Source: Talinum fruticosum
Taxonomy: Eukaryota > Streptophyta > Magnoliopsida > Caryophyllales > Talinaceae
Assembly: GCA_021018815.1 (NCBI GenBank)
Contig: JAITYX010000090.1
Span: 2,011,501-2,075,500, forward strand
DNA: 64,000 nucleotides
Direction of reading: 5' to 3'
Both the position numbers and the translations under genes were made by a program. Below the pieces are notes generated by a model. The model had not been told where the DNA came from and did no database searches. It saw only the letters and a program-made list of their open reading frames with translations. Positions 1 to 10,549 of the stretch are shown piece by piece; position 1 is the first letter of the stretch, and each line of letters begins with the position of its first letter.

Positions 1-2095
1 CTCTGTTCCTCCAATCATGATGAGCTTGCCAAGCTCCCATCACCTCTTTTCCACTGGGGTTGCTTTCAGGTACTTCTACAACATAATAACTTATCTATAC
101 TATTCATAAGCTTCTTAAAGTTTTTTTACAACATTTTATAAGTACAATTCTTTACCGCTTACAGTTTTTTACGTCAGTTCACAGTTTCTTACAGCTTCAT
201 TAATGAAAAAAAAAAAAAAGAACTCAATGTGAATGGTTACTCTTCATCAGGTGATAAACCATGGAATGGAAAGGGCCTTCCTAGAAGAGTTGATTGAAGT
301 TTCTAAGCAATTCTTGGAGCTTCCTTTAGAAGAGAGGCTCAAGTCCTCTATACAGGTGACGACTTCAAAGGTTATGCAGGCACTAATATTCATTGGAATG
401 ATAGATTTATCTTCCACTTCTTCCTGAGGGGAACCGCAATCCACAACTTTGGCCACAAAAGCCTCAGAAACTTACGTAATTTTATACCAAAAAATCATAA
501 AGATCCTGAACAAGACATACAAAGACATACCAAACAAAAAAATTAGTTTGATTCAATCTTGAAGTTCCTTTCTTTTGTTTTTTTTTTTTTTTTTGGGGAG
601 GGGAGGGGATTCGAGACATTCTCCCTTTCTGTTTGAAACAAATGTAACTACATAGACTTCGATAGACTTGGATCGAGGTTGAGTTCCTCGAAGCTCCCAT
701 AAACCAGTGGCAAAATTCCATTAATTTATATCTGTATAGCTACCCGTGTTGAAGTGATGACATCTTTTTGTAGGGAAATGGTTGATGAGCATGCAAAGAA
801 ACTGAAAACTGTGATTGAAGTTATCTACCGGGCTATGCAACGTCTCCGAACTTCAAACAGGACAGCTTCTTAAATCAAATGGATTAAAGTTCAATCTTTG
901 GAAGATTAACCATATACCCTGGTTGCTCTTACCTTGAACGTGTTCTTGGAGTCCAGCCACATGGAGGCGTGTGTTGGGATCGGGATCTCACTCAAACAAA
1001 GTAAACAGGAACAAAAGAAATAACAAAGATGGGACACAAGATTTTAATATAGAAGAACCCAAATCGAAAAAAACCACGAACCGATATACTAGATTTTAAG
1101 TAGCTCTTCAAGGAATTTCACTCAATCTAATTACAAGCTTACACAAAACTCTCAGCCACTTCAATAATGGAGGATACACTCAGTTAAGTTATCCAACTGA
1201 GCAATTACAAGCATTAACATGTATTAACCCGCAAGAAATACCGAAGAAAATTGCTGAAAATGAACAGCTCAAGCCGACACGACCCTTGTCAGCCAGCACG
1301 GGCTGCCCTACAGCTGACACAGGCGGCCGTGTTGGCTGCTGGCCTGCTGCTCCTCAATTCCTTTAGCCCGACACGCCCTGTTCTTGATGTTTGTTACCCG
1401 TGCTTTCTGTTTCTTACCTCGGAATGTGATTTTCCCGAGCTCAGAGCACTCATTATGCTCCACACACCCAACAGCATGATTCTTGCAGCTATCCTTGCGG
1501 AGCCAGGGGTGGAAGGCCTACAAGTTGAGAAGGATGATCAATGGTTCAACGTACGGGTGATTCCCGGCGCACTGTTTGTCAAACTTGGCGACTTGGGAGA
1601 GGTAATTCAATATGCCTTCCCAAAAGCTACTTTGGCACATTAATTGTTGGATTTATTAAAAAATCGTATCCAACCCGAGTGATCCACATCCATACTTGAC
1701 CCCAATAAAAGGGATTAACTCCAATAAAAATTGACTAAACTCTAACCAACCTTGAACCAAAACTGTTTTCTCCCCAAAGAAAATTGACCAAACTCTAACC
1801 AACCTTAAAAGGCAAATAGTTAACCCAAAATCAGAGTGTAAGCTGATATAACCCCTACTGACTATTTTCGCATGAATTTCTCATCCATGCAAGTAATGAA
1901 TAACGGAATATTTAAGAATGTCATACATAAAGTGGTGACAAATTCGGATAAGATAATATTATGGACCGCTTTCAATGCGCCAAAAGATGATATTCAAATC
2001 GAACCAATTAGCAAATTGATACTGTTGATGGACCCCAATCACACATCAAGTACACAATGGCCGAGCTCAGGCCGACATTCACTGAGAATTTTATA
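1..2095 (+). pseudogene. 2-oxoglutarate/Fe(II)-dependent dioxygenase pseudogene (5' end outside window)
   Basis: Exon pieces read in family order on the plus strand. Bases 1-69 end in a WGCFQ motif before a GT donor. Bases 250-475 follow a CAG acceptor and begin VINHGMERAFLEEL, reaching EGNRNPQLWPQKP in a shifted frame. From about 772 comes EMVDEHAKKLKTVIEVIYRAM, then YPGCSYLERVLGVQPH (to about 961). After an inserted solo LTR (972-1473) comes GVEGLQVEKDDQWFNV, and after an intron VMNNGIFKNVIHKVVTNSDK (1884-1946). This order matches plant 2OGDs of the norcoclaurine synthase-like/codeine demethylase-like class, which oxidise specialised metabolites in the cytosol. The iron-binding HxD is damaged (His is followed by GG) and several frame changes exist. 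I infer a dead gene; substrate class unknown. Confidence 0.85.
972..1473. mobile_element. Solo LTR (about 502 bp) inside the dioxygenase pseudogene
   Basis: The element begins TGTTGGG and ends CCCAACA, the TG...CA inverted termini of an LTR. The flanking 5-mers are GCGTG (967-971) and GCATG (1474-1478), a target duplication with one transition. Removing the element rejoins the dioxygenase reading frame close to its HxD motif. The first 120 bp resemble in layout the start of the solo LTR at 59484 (TGTTGGG start, then a segment rich in GAAAAACC-type motifs). No internal region or primer site is seen, so it is a solo LTR. Confidence 0.75.
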
Positions 2096-2297
2096 ATTGG
2101 CTGTTGGACGCTCGACTCCTCAAGCTTTAAAGTGTATTTTTTTATAAGACTCTGAGGTTAAATTTTCCAAACACTTACAAAACCATCTTTGTAAAACCTT
2201 GGGCAACAAAAGCAATCATATTCCGATTTCGAAACAGGAAATATCAAATACAACAAAAGATAATACATTGAAAAATTGCTTCAGGCAAAACATTTAT

Positions 2298-2369
2298 CGC
2301 CGTTGCCGGGGATCGAACCCGGGTCACCCGCGTGACAGGCGGGAATACTCACCACTATACTACAACGAC
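2298..2369 (-). tRNA. tRNA-Asp (anticodon GTC)
   Basis: The reverse complement folds as a 72-nt cloverleaf. The 7-bp acceptor stem starts GTCGTTG and pairs with CAACGGC, with one G-U pair. The D-arm contains AGTATAGTGGTGAGTAT, the anticodon loop is CTGTCAC with anticodon GTC, and the T-arm has GGTTCGATCC. The discriminator base is G. No intron; a T-rich run follows downstream as expected for Pol III termination nearby. Confidence 0.96.
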
Positions 2370-2457
2370 ATTTGCTTGTGCAGTCTTCTATTTATTATAT
2401 AATCCAAATTAAAAGTCAGTGAGTGTACAAGATTTGGATCTGATGAGGACCGGGATT

Positions 2458-2529
2458 TGAACCCGACGTGAATCGAACACGCAACCTTCTGATCTGGAGT
2501 CAGACGCGCTACCATTGCGCCACGGATCC
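2458..2529 (-). tRNA. tRNA-Trp (anticodon CCA)
   Basis: The reverse complement folds as a 72-nt cloverleaf. Acceptor stem GGATCCG pairs with CGGGTTC, the D-arm has GGCGCAATGGTAGCGC, the anticodon loop is CTCCAGA with anticodon CCA, and the T-loop is TTCGATT. Discriminator A. It lies 88 bp from tRNA-Asp on the same strand. Confidence 0.96.
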
Positions 2530-3724
2530 TGTGTTTTTTCTATTGTCTTTTATATTTCGTGGTAGCTGCCAAGCGATGTCCGTTTATTGATTGTCTTAAG
2601 TCCTATTCTCGTTTGAGATACGAGTATATGTTCAACTTCTCAAAGATAGTTTTTGTACGTAGTTAAGGGTGATTATATTTAAATCTCTGTAAATTTAATT
2701 CAACATTGAATGTTTCGTATTTTTATATCAACTATATCGACGATATATTAGATATGTGGTACCAAATATAAATGGAAATAAGTAGGTATCAAGTAATTAT
2801 TAAAGTGATAACATAAATTTTTCATGTGCAAACCAATATCAAAATCCAAAAATAGTTCCCTAGCAATTCAGAAACCATTGTTCTATAAAATGCTTGTCGT
2901 CTCCGTCTCGATCCTGTTCATTACAAACAGATTTGGTGTACAAGCATTCTGACATCTAGAAGAGTAGGTGTCAATGGGTTATTGCAGAGAAAATAAGAAG
3001 TTTAAGAAGACATTGCTTGAAACTTGTCGAGTGCTTCTGCATTGAGGCAGTTGAACAGAGCTGCTGTGTAGAGACGAAACTTCTTTGGACTAGATTTTTG
3101 AACGTTGCAGATGGAATATAATGTGGCTATCAATTATTACAACAGTGGGCCAGGGCATATTTGAGGCATAGCGACTGAGTTAGGAGATGGAAAACAACTA
3201 CAATTAAGTTGTGGTTGGGGAGGCCTAACCAACAAAGAATGGGACGTCACTTGGGCAAACAAAAGACCGGCGTCATCTTCTCCTCTCCTCCCTTTAGAAA
3301 ATCGTAAATCTTTTTGTGTTTTCTGGGATTAATTGGCTTTTTGCCAATGGTAACCCTAAATATTTTCTTTGTTCATGTTGTTCCTAATGGATGGTGATAT
3401 CTCACTTTTCAAATTGTAATTTTTAATGAACTGTAAGATCAAACCAGAACAAGAATCAATTCTTTGAATTTGAACTACCATAGCAAATAAGTCTTTTTTA
3501 AACTACCATAACAAATAAGTCTTTTTGACAGGACGATCATACTAGTCAGAACTTGAAGCTGCAACAACTCCCCCAAACCTACCAAAAAAAAAGACAAAAA
3601 AGCAACTTAAATGGATCTGTGTAGCCAAGAACTAGAAGCTAGCAACTTTTTTTCCAATAGGGAGAAGCTAACAACATTACCTACTACAGGTACAACACCT
3701 AGTTTTTACAAGCTCAAATAGCTG
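2530..3724. other. Intergenic, no gene recognised
   Basis: AT-rich DNA with no long open frame. A short near-duplicate (AACTACCATA/ACAAATAAGTC) occurs at 3474-3525. Nothing functional recognised. Confidence 0.5.
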
Positions 3725-3895
3725 TCAACGGTTTGCCGTTTCATCACTATGTTCGTAAAGCAATTTCAGTTGGAGGTCTATAGTAGTACTAATCATGTCA
3801 ACTGCCCGGGAGTGGAACCCTAAACATTGTAAATCATCGGAAGCAAAGAATGAACAATAACTATGTAAGCTAAGAAGGATTGGCAGCACTTCAGC
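3725..3895 (-). CDS. Unassigned terminal coding exon (57 codons including stop)
   Basis: On the minus strand a good 3' splice site (GTGTGATGGTGCAG before 3895) opens a frame beginning AEVLPILLSLHSYCSF and ending LLYEHSDETANR with a stop at 3725-3727. Codons look coding-like, with balanced composition and hydrophobic helix-like spacing. I do not recognise the family, and no matching upstream exon was found before the VPS28 3' end at 4833. It could be the last exon of a gene fragment, an alternative 3' exon of the VPS28 transcript, or chance. No function is proposed. Confidence 0.3.
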   Translation of the reverse strand, partial: AEVLPILLSLHSYCSFFASDDLQCLGFHSRAVDMISTTIDLQLKLLYEHSDETANR

Positions 3896-4832
3896 CTGCA
3901 CCATCACACATATGAGCAAGTTAGTCAACTGTTTTTTGTTTTTTTTTTTTTTTTTTGCGTTACGAACAGATGACCTCTCTGCAGTCAGATATTCCCAAAT
4001 CCCAACTCATAGATGTAAGTTTGGGTTCAAAATGTATATGTCAAGAAGATAGGCTTCAATAATGGACAGGTCAACGGAGACCTAGACCTGGAAGAACTGT
4101 CCAGATAACTCATCTAATAACACTTTGAAATATCTCCAAACGCAGCTTGACTGCAACCTGAAGGATGCACCCAGATAACTCAAAACAGGTGAAAGAAAAA
4201 GAAGAGTAAATTGAAAGATCTAATAGACCACTAATAACAGTCTCACAAAGGAGAAAAGTAATCTCTGGTATTGAAAGATCTGCACAAGCTCATCAAATCT
4301 TCTGTAAAGCTGAAAAGAATGATGTCAAGAAAGCAGAAACATATCCTTGACACAGATTAAATCACATGGAAAGTGAATACACAAAGCCTTCTGATCAACA
4401 GAGAAATCTTCATTGGGTTTATGAGAAATGACAATGAACGGACAGTCACCAAAGAGACACATATTTTAAGAACTATCGAGCAAACATAAATCAATTTAAG
4501 CTCAGTTCTGCAATGCTTTCCAAGGATTCCTTTCTCATGCTCACAACAGCATCAAAATAGAACTACAATGTTCCTGTCATATCTTCTTGGTTAGGAGGGA
4601 CTACTCAAAATATCAGCAATTCAACCACTGACAACGAGTAATCGAAACAAGGAAGATATACAGCAGATATACACATTGTTTTACTGCCGTAGGCATCACA
4701 AAGTTGATCACTTTTCCAAAATAAACCTAAACCGCCTTTGACATTTCAGTAACAGCAACGATCATCACCCAAATGAAAACCAGTAACAACTAAAGCACAG
4801 TTTATGCTTATTTACAAGCTCACCCCGATGAA
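3896..4832. other. Region downstream of VPS28, no gene recognised
   Basis: No conserved coding segment seen. The right part probably holds the 3' UTR of the minus-strand VPS28 gene. A T-tract lies at 3938-3956. Confidence 0.45.
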
Positions 4833-5461
4833 TCAAGTTCCGGCATTGGGCAAAGCCGCCATGAAAGAGTTGTAAGAAGACTCAAGATCAAAGTGGAGCT
4901 GCCGAGCTTGCTGCTCAGTGAGCTCATCAGCAGCACCCATCTTGGATAACCGTGCGAGCCATTCTTTCATTTTTGTCTTCCCTCGAAATCAGGAGGCAAT
5001 ATGCTAAGCTTGTTCAACGATGCTGAGAGATCCGATAACAAAGGGTAGACCTGATCAACAGCCACCATGTTCAATTTTAGGGAGTCCATGGCTGTGATGA
5101 AGTTCTGAACACACTCGGCCACAATGGCAGCTGAGGTGGTGGCTGAAGCTGCACTAGCCGCCCTGTGCTCCACAGTTGCGGGGACCCCGGAATTCACCAG
5201 CCTATTCAGAGCTGCTGGGCAGTCCATTTTATAGGTCTCTGCGAACCTTTCAATGCTCGGGACAGTATCTTTCAAAGTGGAAGATAGGGTTTTGAAGTGG
5301 GCAATCAATTTTTGGCATTCAGTTTCATATTCTGAAGGGGAAATTATGTCCCTAATGTATGCCTTCTCTAATTTCTCAGTAGCTTTGATAATAGCATAAA
5401 GCTCGGCAAAATTTTCATACATTTCTCTTTCACGCTTGTCATTCCACAGCTTTACTTCCAT
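4833..5461 (-). CDS. VPS28: VPS28 homolog, ESCRT-I subunit, with a one-base frameshift near the C-terminus
   Basis: VPS28 is a core subunit of the endosomal ESCRT-I complex, which sorts ubiquitinated membrane proteins into multivesicular bodies. The chosen start (5461) begins MEVKLWNDKREREMYENF, the usual plant N-terminus; a longer in-frame ATG at 5503 is less likely. The coding part has no intron. Conserved stretches include KLEKAYIRDIISPSEYE (VPS28 core) and MDSLKLNMVAVDQVYPLL with LPPDFEG (C-terminal domain). At about 4971-4979 one base is missing, so the frame stops at TGA (4967-4969). The next frame continues MKEWLARLSKMGAADELTEQ and ends NSFMAALPNAGT (stop 4833-4835). With the base restored the length would be 209 codons, the normal family size. 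Either a recent null allele or a sequencing indel beside an A-run. Confidence 0.9.
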
Positions 5462-6200
5462 TTCGGGGCGAGATAAAAGTTGAAGGCTTGAATCAAAAAT
5501 CAAGTTTTTCTAGGGTTAGGATTTATGAAGTTGAAGAAAATTGGGATAAAATTGGAGAAGGAATGGGACACGCGCAAAGAGTACCTATCACTGAACAACA
5601 ACAACCATCAAAATATATATATATATAAAAAAAAAAAACAAATTAGTCAGTCTACATTTTGAATCACCGAAAGGAAATCAACAGATCGTCAATCAGCAAT
5701 GCAATTCCAAACTTCTACAACAACAAAATTTACAAAATAACAAAAATCCACAAAATTTAATCCATCTTTCATAATGAAAACTGGCCGATGCAAGAACATA
5801 AGGTCATATTCCAAATCGATGATGGGAAATTTGAGAGAAGAAACTGAGATAACAAAAAGAAGTAACAAAAACCCTTTAAAAACGAATCAGAACCCAGAAA
5901 AGATAACCTAAAATTAGGTTCAAAAACACAAAACTAGCACCAAATCTATACTTATTTATGTGAGATTAATACAGGTTCATCAAACGTCAGCAAAAAAACT
6001 TGAGCTAAAACGCGAAGAAACAGAGTGTTAGGGGAGTTACAGAGTAAGAGAGGAAAGGGGGTGGAGACAGAGAGAGGGAGGGAGACTTACGGGAGTGAAG
6101 AAACGCGGTTTTGGGAAGTGGGGCGGAGGCGTTGCAGCAGAGAGAGAGAGAGAGAGAGAGAGAGAGTTGAGGACAGAGAGATTGCGTGCGGGGCAGCACA
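5462..6200 (-). promoter_or_regulatory. VPS28 5' leader with probable 5'-UTR intron
   Basis: On the minus strand a non-coding, CT-rich first exon ends at 6091 at CTCCC|GTAAGT. An acceptor lies at about 5591 (TTCAG) or 5585 (ATAG), giving an intron of roughly 500 bp just before the start codon. A 5'-UTR intron is typical of plant housekeeping genes. The (AG/CT)n run at 6138-6167 lies in or just above the leader. Confidence 0.6.
6138..6167. repeat. (AG)n microsatellite in the VPS28 leader
   Basis: About 15 uninterrupted AG units on the plus strand (CT on the transcript strand). CT-rich tracts near plant transcription starts are common. Confidence 0.9.
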
Positions 6201-6915
6201 TAAACCCATCGAATTTTTTACGTCTTTGGGTTACGTCAGCTGGGAAAATTGAATCATGGACATCACTCATCCTACTCTTTTTTTTTTTTAAATTATTATA
6301 AACTCATGGTACTCCTATAAAGATTTAAACTTTAATGAAATTAGAATTCTATCTTGGTGAAAAAAGACTCGGTAATATTTGATATTTTATTTTTGTACTT
6401 TGGATCAAACATTTGAATAAAACGGCCATAATATTGGTCCTAAAAAATCGGAATTGATAAACTAAATAAAAAATGAATTAAATTGAACTAAATTTTTCGT
6501 CAACTCAACCGATTTAAAATTTTGGTTAATCAGTTTATCGGATTATGGTTTCGATTTATGATTTTTGAGTCGACGGTTAACCACCGGAACGATTAATTTT
6601 TTTAATTTTTGATAAACATATTTGACGATTTTAGATTTTACACACTGATACTGTAACTTTGACTAATGCAACCTAATGATAATGGGTCTCTCCTTTTGTC
6701 CTTTCACCTTCTGTTATGGCCCATGTTAACTTGGTGGGTAAAGATCATAATACTAAATTAGGAGGCTCACCCCTGCCAGCAGTTGCCCATGCCTCTACAG
6801 CTTCCACTACTCAATTGGAGTTGGTGACGGCTAGTTCAGTTTGCGTTAGCTTCGTTGAAGTTCGTATTTACAATCACCTGCTTTGAGATCCTATAATTCT
6901 CCTCTTTGTATCTGT
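6201..6915. other. VPS28 upstream region, no further gene
   Basis: AT-rich, with a T-run at 6279-6289. No open frame or conserved motif recognised apart from possible VPS28 promoter sequence. Confidence 0.4.
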
Positions 6916-7239
6916 TAGGTTTGTAACGAAATCGAGTCGTTTCTAAGCTCAATAAGGCTTGGCTTGGATCGGTTTAGACTAAATAGTACTTTCTTAAACT
7001 ATAAAATTACTATTGAAATCACCAAAATTTCATTCAAACCCTTATTTCTTAAATTTAATAAAAAATATAAAGTTTAATTTCGATTGAATTTATAAACTTT
7101 TAAACAAATAAAAAACCCGAATTGAGCTTAAGCCGTCCGAGCCGAGCCCCAACCTAAACTTTAAAGGCTCGACGAGCTTCGAGCAGAGTTAAAATATGAT
7201 CGAGCCAAGCCCGAGCCTGGCTGCTCGTTTACAACCCTA
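6916..7239. mobile_element. hAT-like non-autonomous element (about 324 bp)
   Basis: Left end TAGGTTTGTAACGA and right end CTCGTTTACAACCCTA are imperfect inverted repeats. Subterminal sequence is rich in GAGCCAAGCCCGAGCC-type motifs. Flanking 8-mers GTATCTGT (6908-6915) and GTCTCTGC (7240-7247) match at 6 of 8 positions, the size expected of a hAT target duplication. A relative with a perfect 8-bp duplication lies at 48634-49072. No transposase. Confidence 0.7.
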
Positions 7240-7247
7240 GTCTCTGC

Positions 7248-8650
7248 CAACCTTCAATTACATTAACGGTTCATCTCAATTGGTTCTTTGCTTGTTTCCC
7301 TCTTCTTCCTTTTTTTTTTTTTTTTTTTTTTTGTCTATTTGTAATCTATCTCCTCCGTAGGATGTATATCTTTTACATATAGCTAGCTCGCCTGAAGCTT
7401 CTGCTTTTATGAGTACTCAAATCCATCCAGTTTTTGGCTGATTTTGTTGATTATGGAGTCCACCATTTAAGCTGAGGAGCATGTTGATGAAATGCATCAT
7501 AAGCCAAAGAAACGTCCAAGCACAAAGATGGTTATTATTATTGTTTTAGGGTCTTCGTTCGGGAAGATTATGAGCAAGACATCTCTTGCTCGTAATTACA
7601 ACTTTCTAGATTAATATCCTTTTTGCTTTGTTGTTTGACAAAAATAACTAAATAAATAAAATTAAAAAAAATTGTGGTTAATGGTATGAAATTAGATTTT
7701 ATTAATTATATTTTAGTTTTTTTAGAATAAATGATGAATTTCATAAATTGAAGGTTAACATTTACAATAAAAATTAAACTCAAATAAATTTTTATCTAAA
7801 AAAAATAAAATAAATTTTCTGATGGAAAGAAATATTTGAAACTCTTCTGAATGTTTTTTTTACTCAAACGATGTTTCATCATATAAGAAGATCGAGTAAA
7901 TCTTGCATAACCTTCTTATCGTATAGATCTATTTGTTGTACTAGTCGAAACTTTAAGAATTCGTACTCCTTGTGAACCTATCTAACAATCGATCAATAAT
8001 TCAACCAATTACAAGCATAACATTATGAAAAGAAACTGGTATAATCACTCCAAAAGTGAAACACAATATCACTCATTAAAAGAGGGTGTGGAGAGACTTC
8101 CACAAACCGAGAGAAAATAATATTTATAGAGAAGATACAAGATAAAACATAAAATGATGATATTGAGGCTTAACGTAGACAAAAAATCAAAGGCATCTCC
8201 TAAGAAATAAAAGAGGTAGAGTTTTCTAAAGAGAGGTACGATTTTTCACTGTTTATTAAGGCTATATTCAATGGAAACAACCTAACATAAATTACTCCAA
8301 TTGACACATAAGTTAAAAAGTGGTTTCAAAATTTTTCAATTGACAATGCTAACAACTTATGTAAGATACTATTTAATATTTTATTTTTAAAAATCTATAA
8401 AATAAAAGGCTAAAAAGTAAATCAAAATTAAAAATTCATTTTCTTTTTCTCTTCTCTCCCTTTCTCTCTCCTCTACCTTTTCTCTCTTTATCCTCTAACT
8501 TTGTCAGAAGAGCTCCTCCTTCTATATCCTCCATGGAGCAGCGGGGGAGGGCAGCTCTCCCATCTTTCCGTTTTTTCGAATTTTCTCTCTCCTCTCTATT
8601 TCTCCTCCACCTAGAAGCATTTCATGTCTTAACTTCTACTATTGAAGATA
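7248..8650. other. Intergenic, no gene recognised
   Basis: AT-rich. Holds a T-run near 7310-7332 and a CT-rich stretch at 8440-8620. No coding exon recognised. Confidence 0.45.
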
Positions 8651-9080
8651 GCATAATTATATTTTAATTTGATTCTTTGGGATTTATTTTTACTTTGGTA
8701 GCGAAGAACCCGTGCAGGTTGTGCTCCCTCCTTGAATATGAAACCCACATGAGAAGAAGATCCACAAAATTAGTGGTGCTCAATAGGGTCGTCGGGCTTA
8801 GGATGTCAATGGGTCCTAAGCTACCCAAAGAACAAATAAAAAAAAGGGCCACAAATTGCATACTAATACAAATTTTGGGAAAGCCCATATTCAGCCACCC
8901 ATCCCACCAGATCAGGCCCAGAAACGAATTGCTGAATTCGATGAGTGTGGAGAACCAATTAAGTTCTTTTGGGCCGAGCTTCACATCTGGCACTTGTCTC
9001 ACCACCCTCCATATCATTCCGAATCTCCAAAGCCCTCTTATTTTAAATACTCTTTAAGTGTTGTAAAAATATGATTTGTC
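8651..9080. other. Moderately GC stretch with unassigned open frames
   Basis: Open frames exist on both strands (plus 8677-9057 and 8856-9074, minus 8664-9017), but none resembles a known family and they overlap each other. Composition is less AT-rich than the neighbours, which may mean an old gene or transposon fragment. I cannot choose a coding strand. Confidence 0.25.
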
Positions 9081-10549
9081 ACTACAACTGCTATTTTTAA
9101 AGAAAACCATATGCCTCAAGTTATCTTAGGCATAGGTATAAATATTTCAATTGGAAAAGGAAGAGGAAAAGTTTTTTTTTTTTTTTTTTTTACCAAGAGT
9201 AGTTCCTTTTAAGGTACGAGCACTGAAAATAAAAGTTCTTCTAATAAATATACTTATTTCATTGTGGTGAAATTGCTACCACCTTAGTCAACACTTTATT
9301 GGTAATACGAAAAAAATGTTAAATAGGTCAATAAGAGATTTGATTAGATTAGATTAGATTAGATTAGATTAGGGAATGGAGTAAGACTAGGGACTGGCAT
9401 GCCAAACCTAGATATACACTGGCACATCGTTTTCTGTCTCTAGGATGTCAATCTTCTTGGTCCCCTTTGATTCCCCACTGATTTTTGTTACTCTTAACTT
9501 GGCCAATTTTGGGAATGTCCCTGCAGCAGCATAATATATAGGCTGAAGTAGGCATTCCTCCAACCAACTCTGATTTGATTCTTTAGTCATTACTCTGTTG
9601 AATAAAAAACTTTTCAATTTCGTAAAACATTCTTTTTTTCCCTTAAATAAGATCTTCGATTCACATTTCATGAGGGTTGTGCTATGAAACTAATTTACTT
9701 CAATGCATGTCCGTTTAAAATGTTTAAAAACTTTATACAAATTTACTAATTTTAATGCTAATGTATTCAAAAAACAATATTAATAGCATTGATGATTATA
9801 ATCATTTTATAATAAAAAAATATAGAGGAATAATTTAGGGAGAATTTTTAAAAGAACGACTATTTAGATTATATTATTATCTTTTTTACAAAAATATATC
9901 AACCTTTCAAATTTATAAATGTAGGAGCGCTCAAATTAAGGTAGGATTTTTTGACTATCAATTGTTTCAATATGTTAACCATCAAAGGGGTAATTTGGTA
10001 GAAGATATAACACACTTTGCAATAAGAAAGTGTGAGTTTAAAATTCGGTAAAGATATGAAGGAACTTCCCTTTATCTTTATTCCCCTTTCCCTCGTCCAT
10101 GTCTTTTCCTTCATAGGAAGTTCCCATAGATATAGACCTTTTAAGTTTGGCTTGCTTTCAATGATAAAATTATTTTAATTTTATATGTGTAGTAATAACA
10201 TAACTATATACGTAATCATGACAAAAACTCGGATAAAAGAAAGCAAAAGTTACAAAAAGAAAAAAAAAACTGTGTATATTTCATCAACTAAACATGAAAG
10301 GAGGATTACAAAATTTCCAACCTTTAATTTTCATGCAAAAACCTTTGAAAAATATGCATATACCACCCTTTTTCCCATTTTTGTTTTTGACCTTTTGTGT
10401 TCTTATCCTACATAAATCACACTTATAAAGTTGACGATAAACGAAAATAATGCAAGACTTGTTGAGTACACCTTTGATTTTTATCCCTATAAATAAAAAT
10501 ATTAAAAAATATTAATGTACAAAACATTTCAAATAATATTCACCTTAAA
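9081..10549. other. Intergenic with pentanucleotide microsatellite
   Basis: A (GATTA)n run of about seven units lies at 9339-9373. A minus-strand open frame (9408-9671, 87 aa) is not recognised and is lysine-rich and AT-rich. Not called as a gene. Confidence 0.4.

Noticed and set aside
1251..1643. 130-aa plus-strand open frame
   Set aside because: It is a chance fusion of solo LTR sequence with a dioxygenase exon; annotated as those two parts.
2199..2402. Open frame across the tRNA-Asp gene
   Set aside because: Overlaps the tRNA on the opposite strand; not coding.
9339..9373. Possible interstitial telomere repeat
   Set aside because: The unit is GATTA, not the plant telomere TTTAGGG; treated as a microsatellite.
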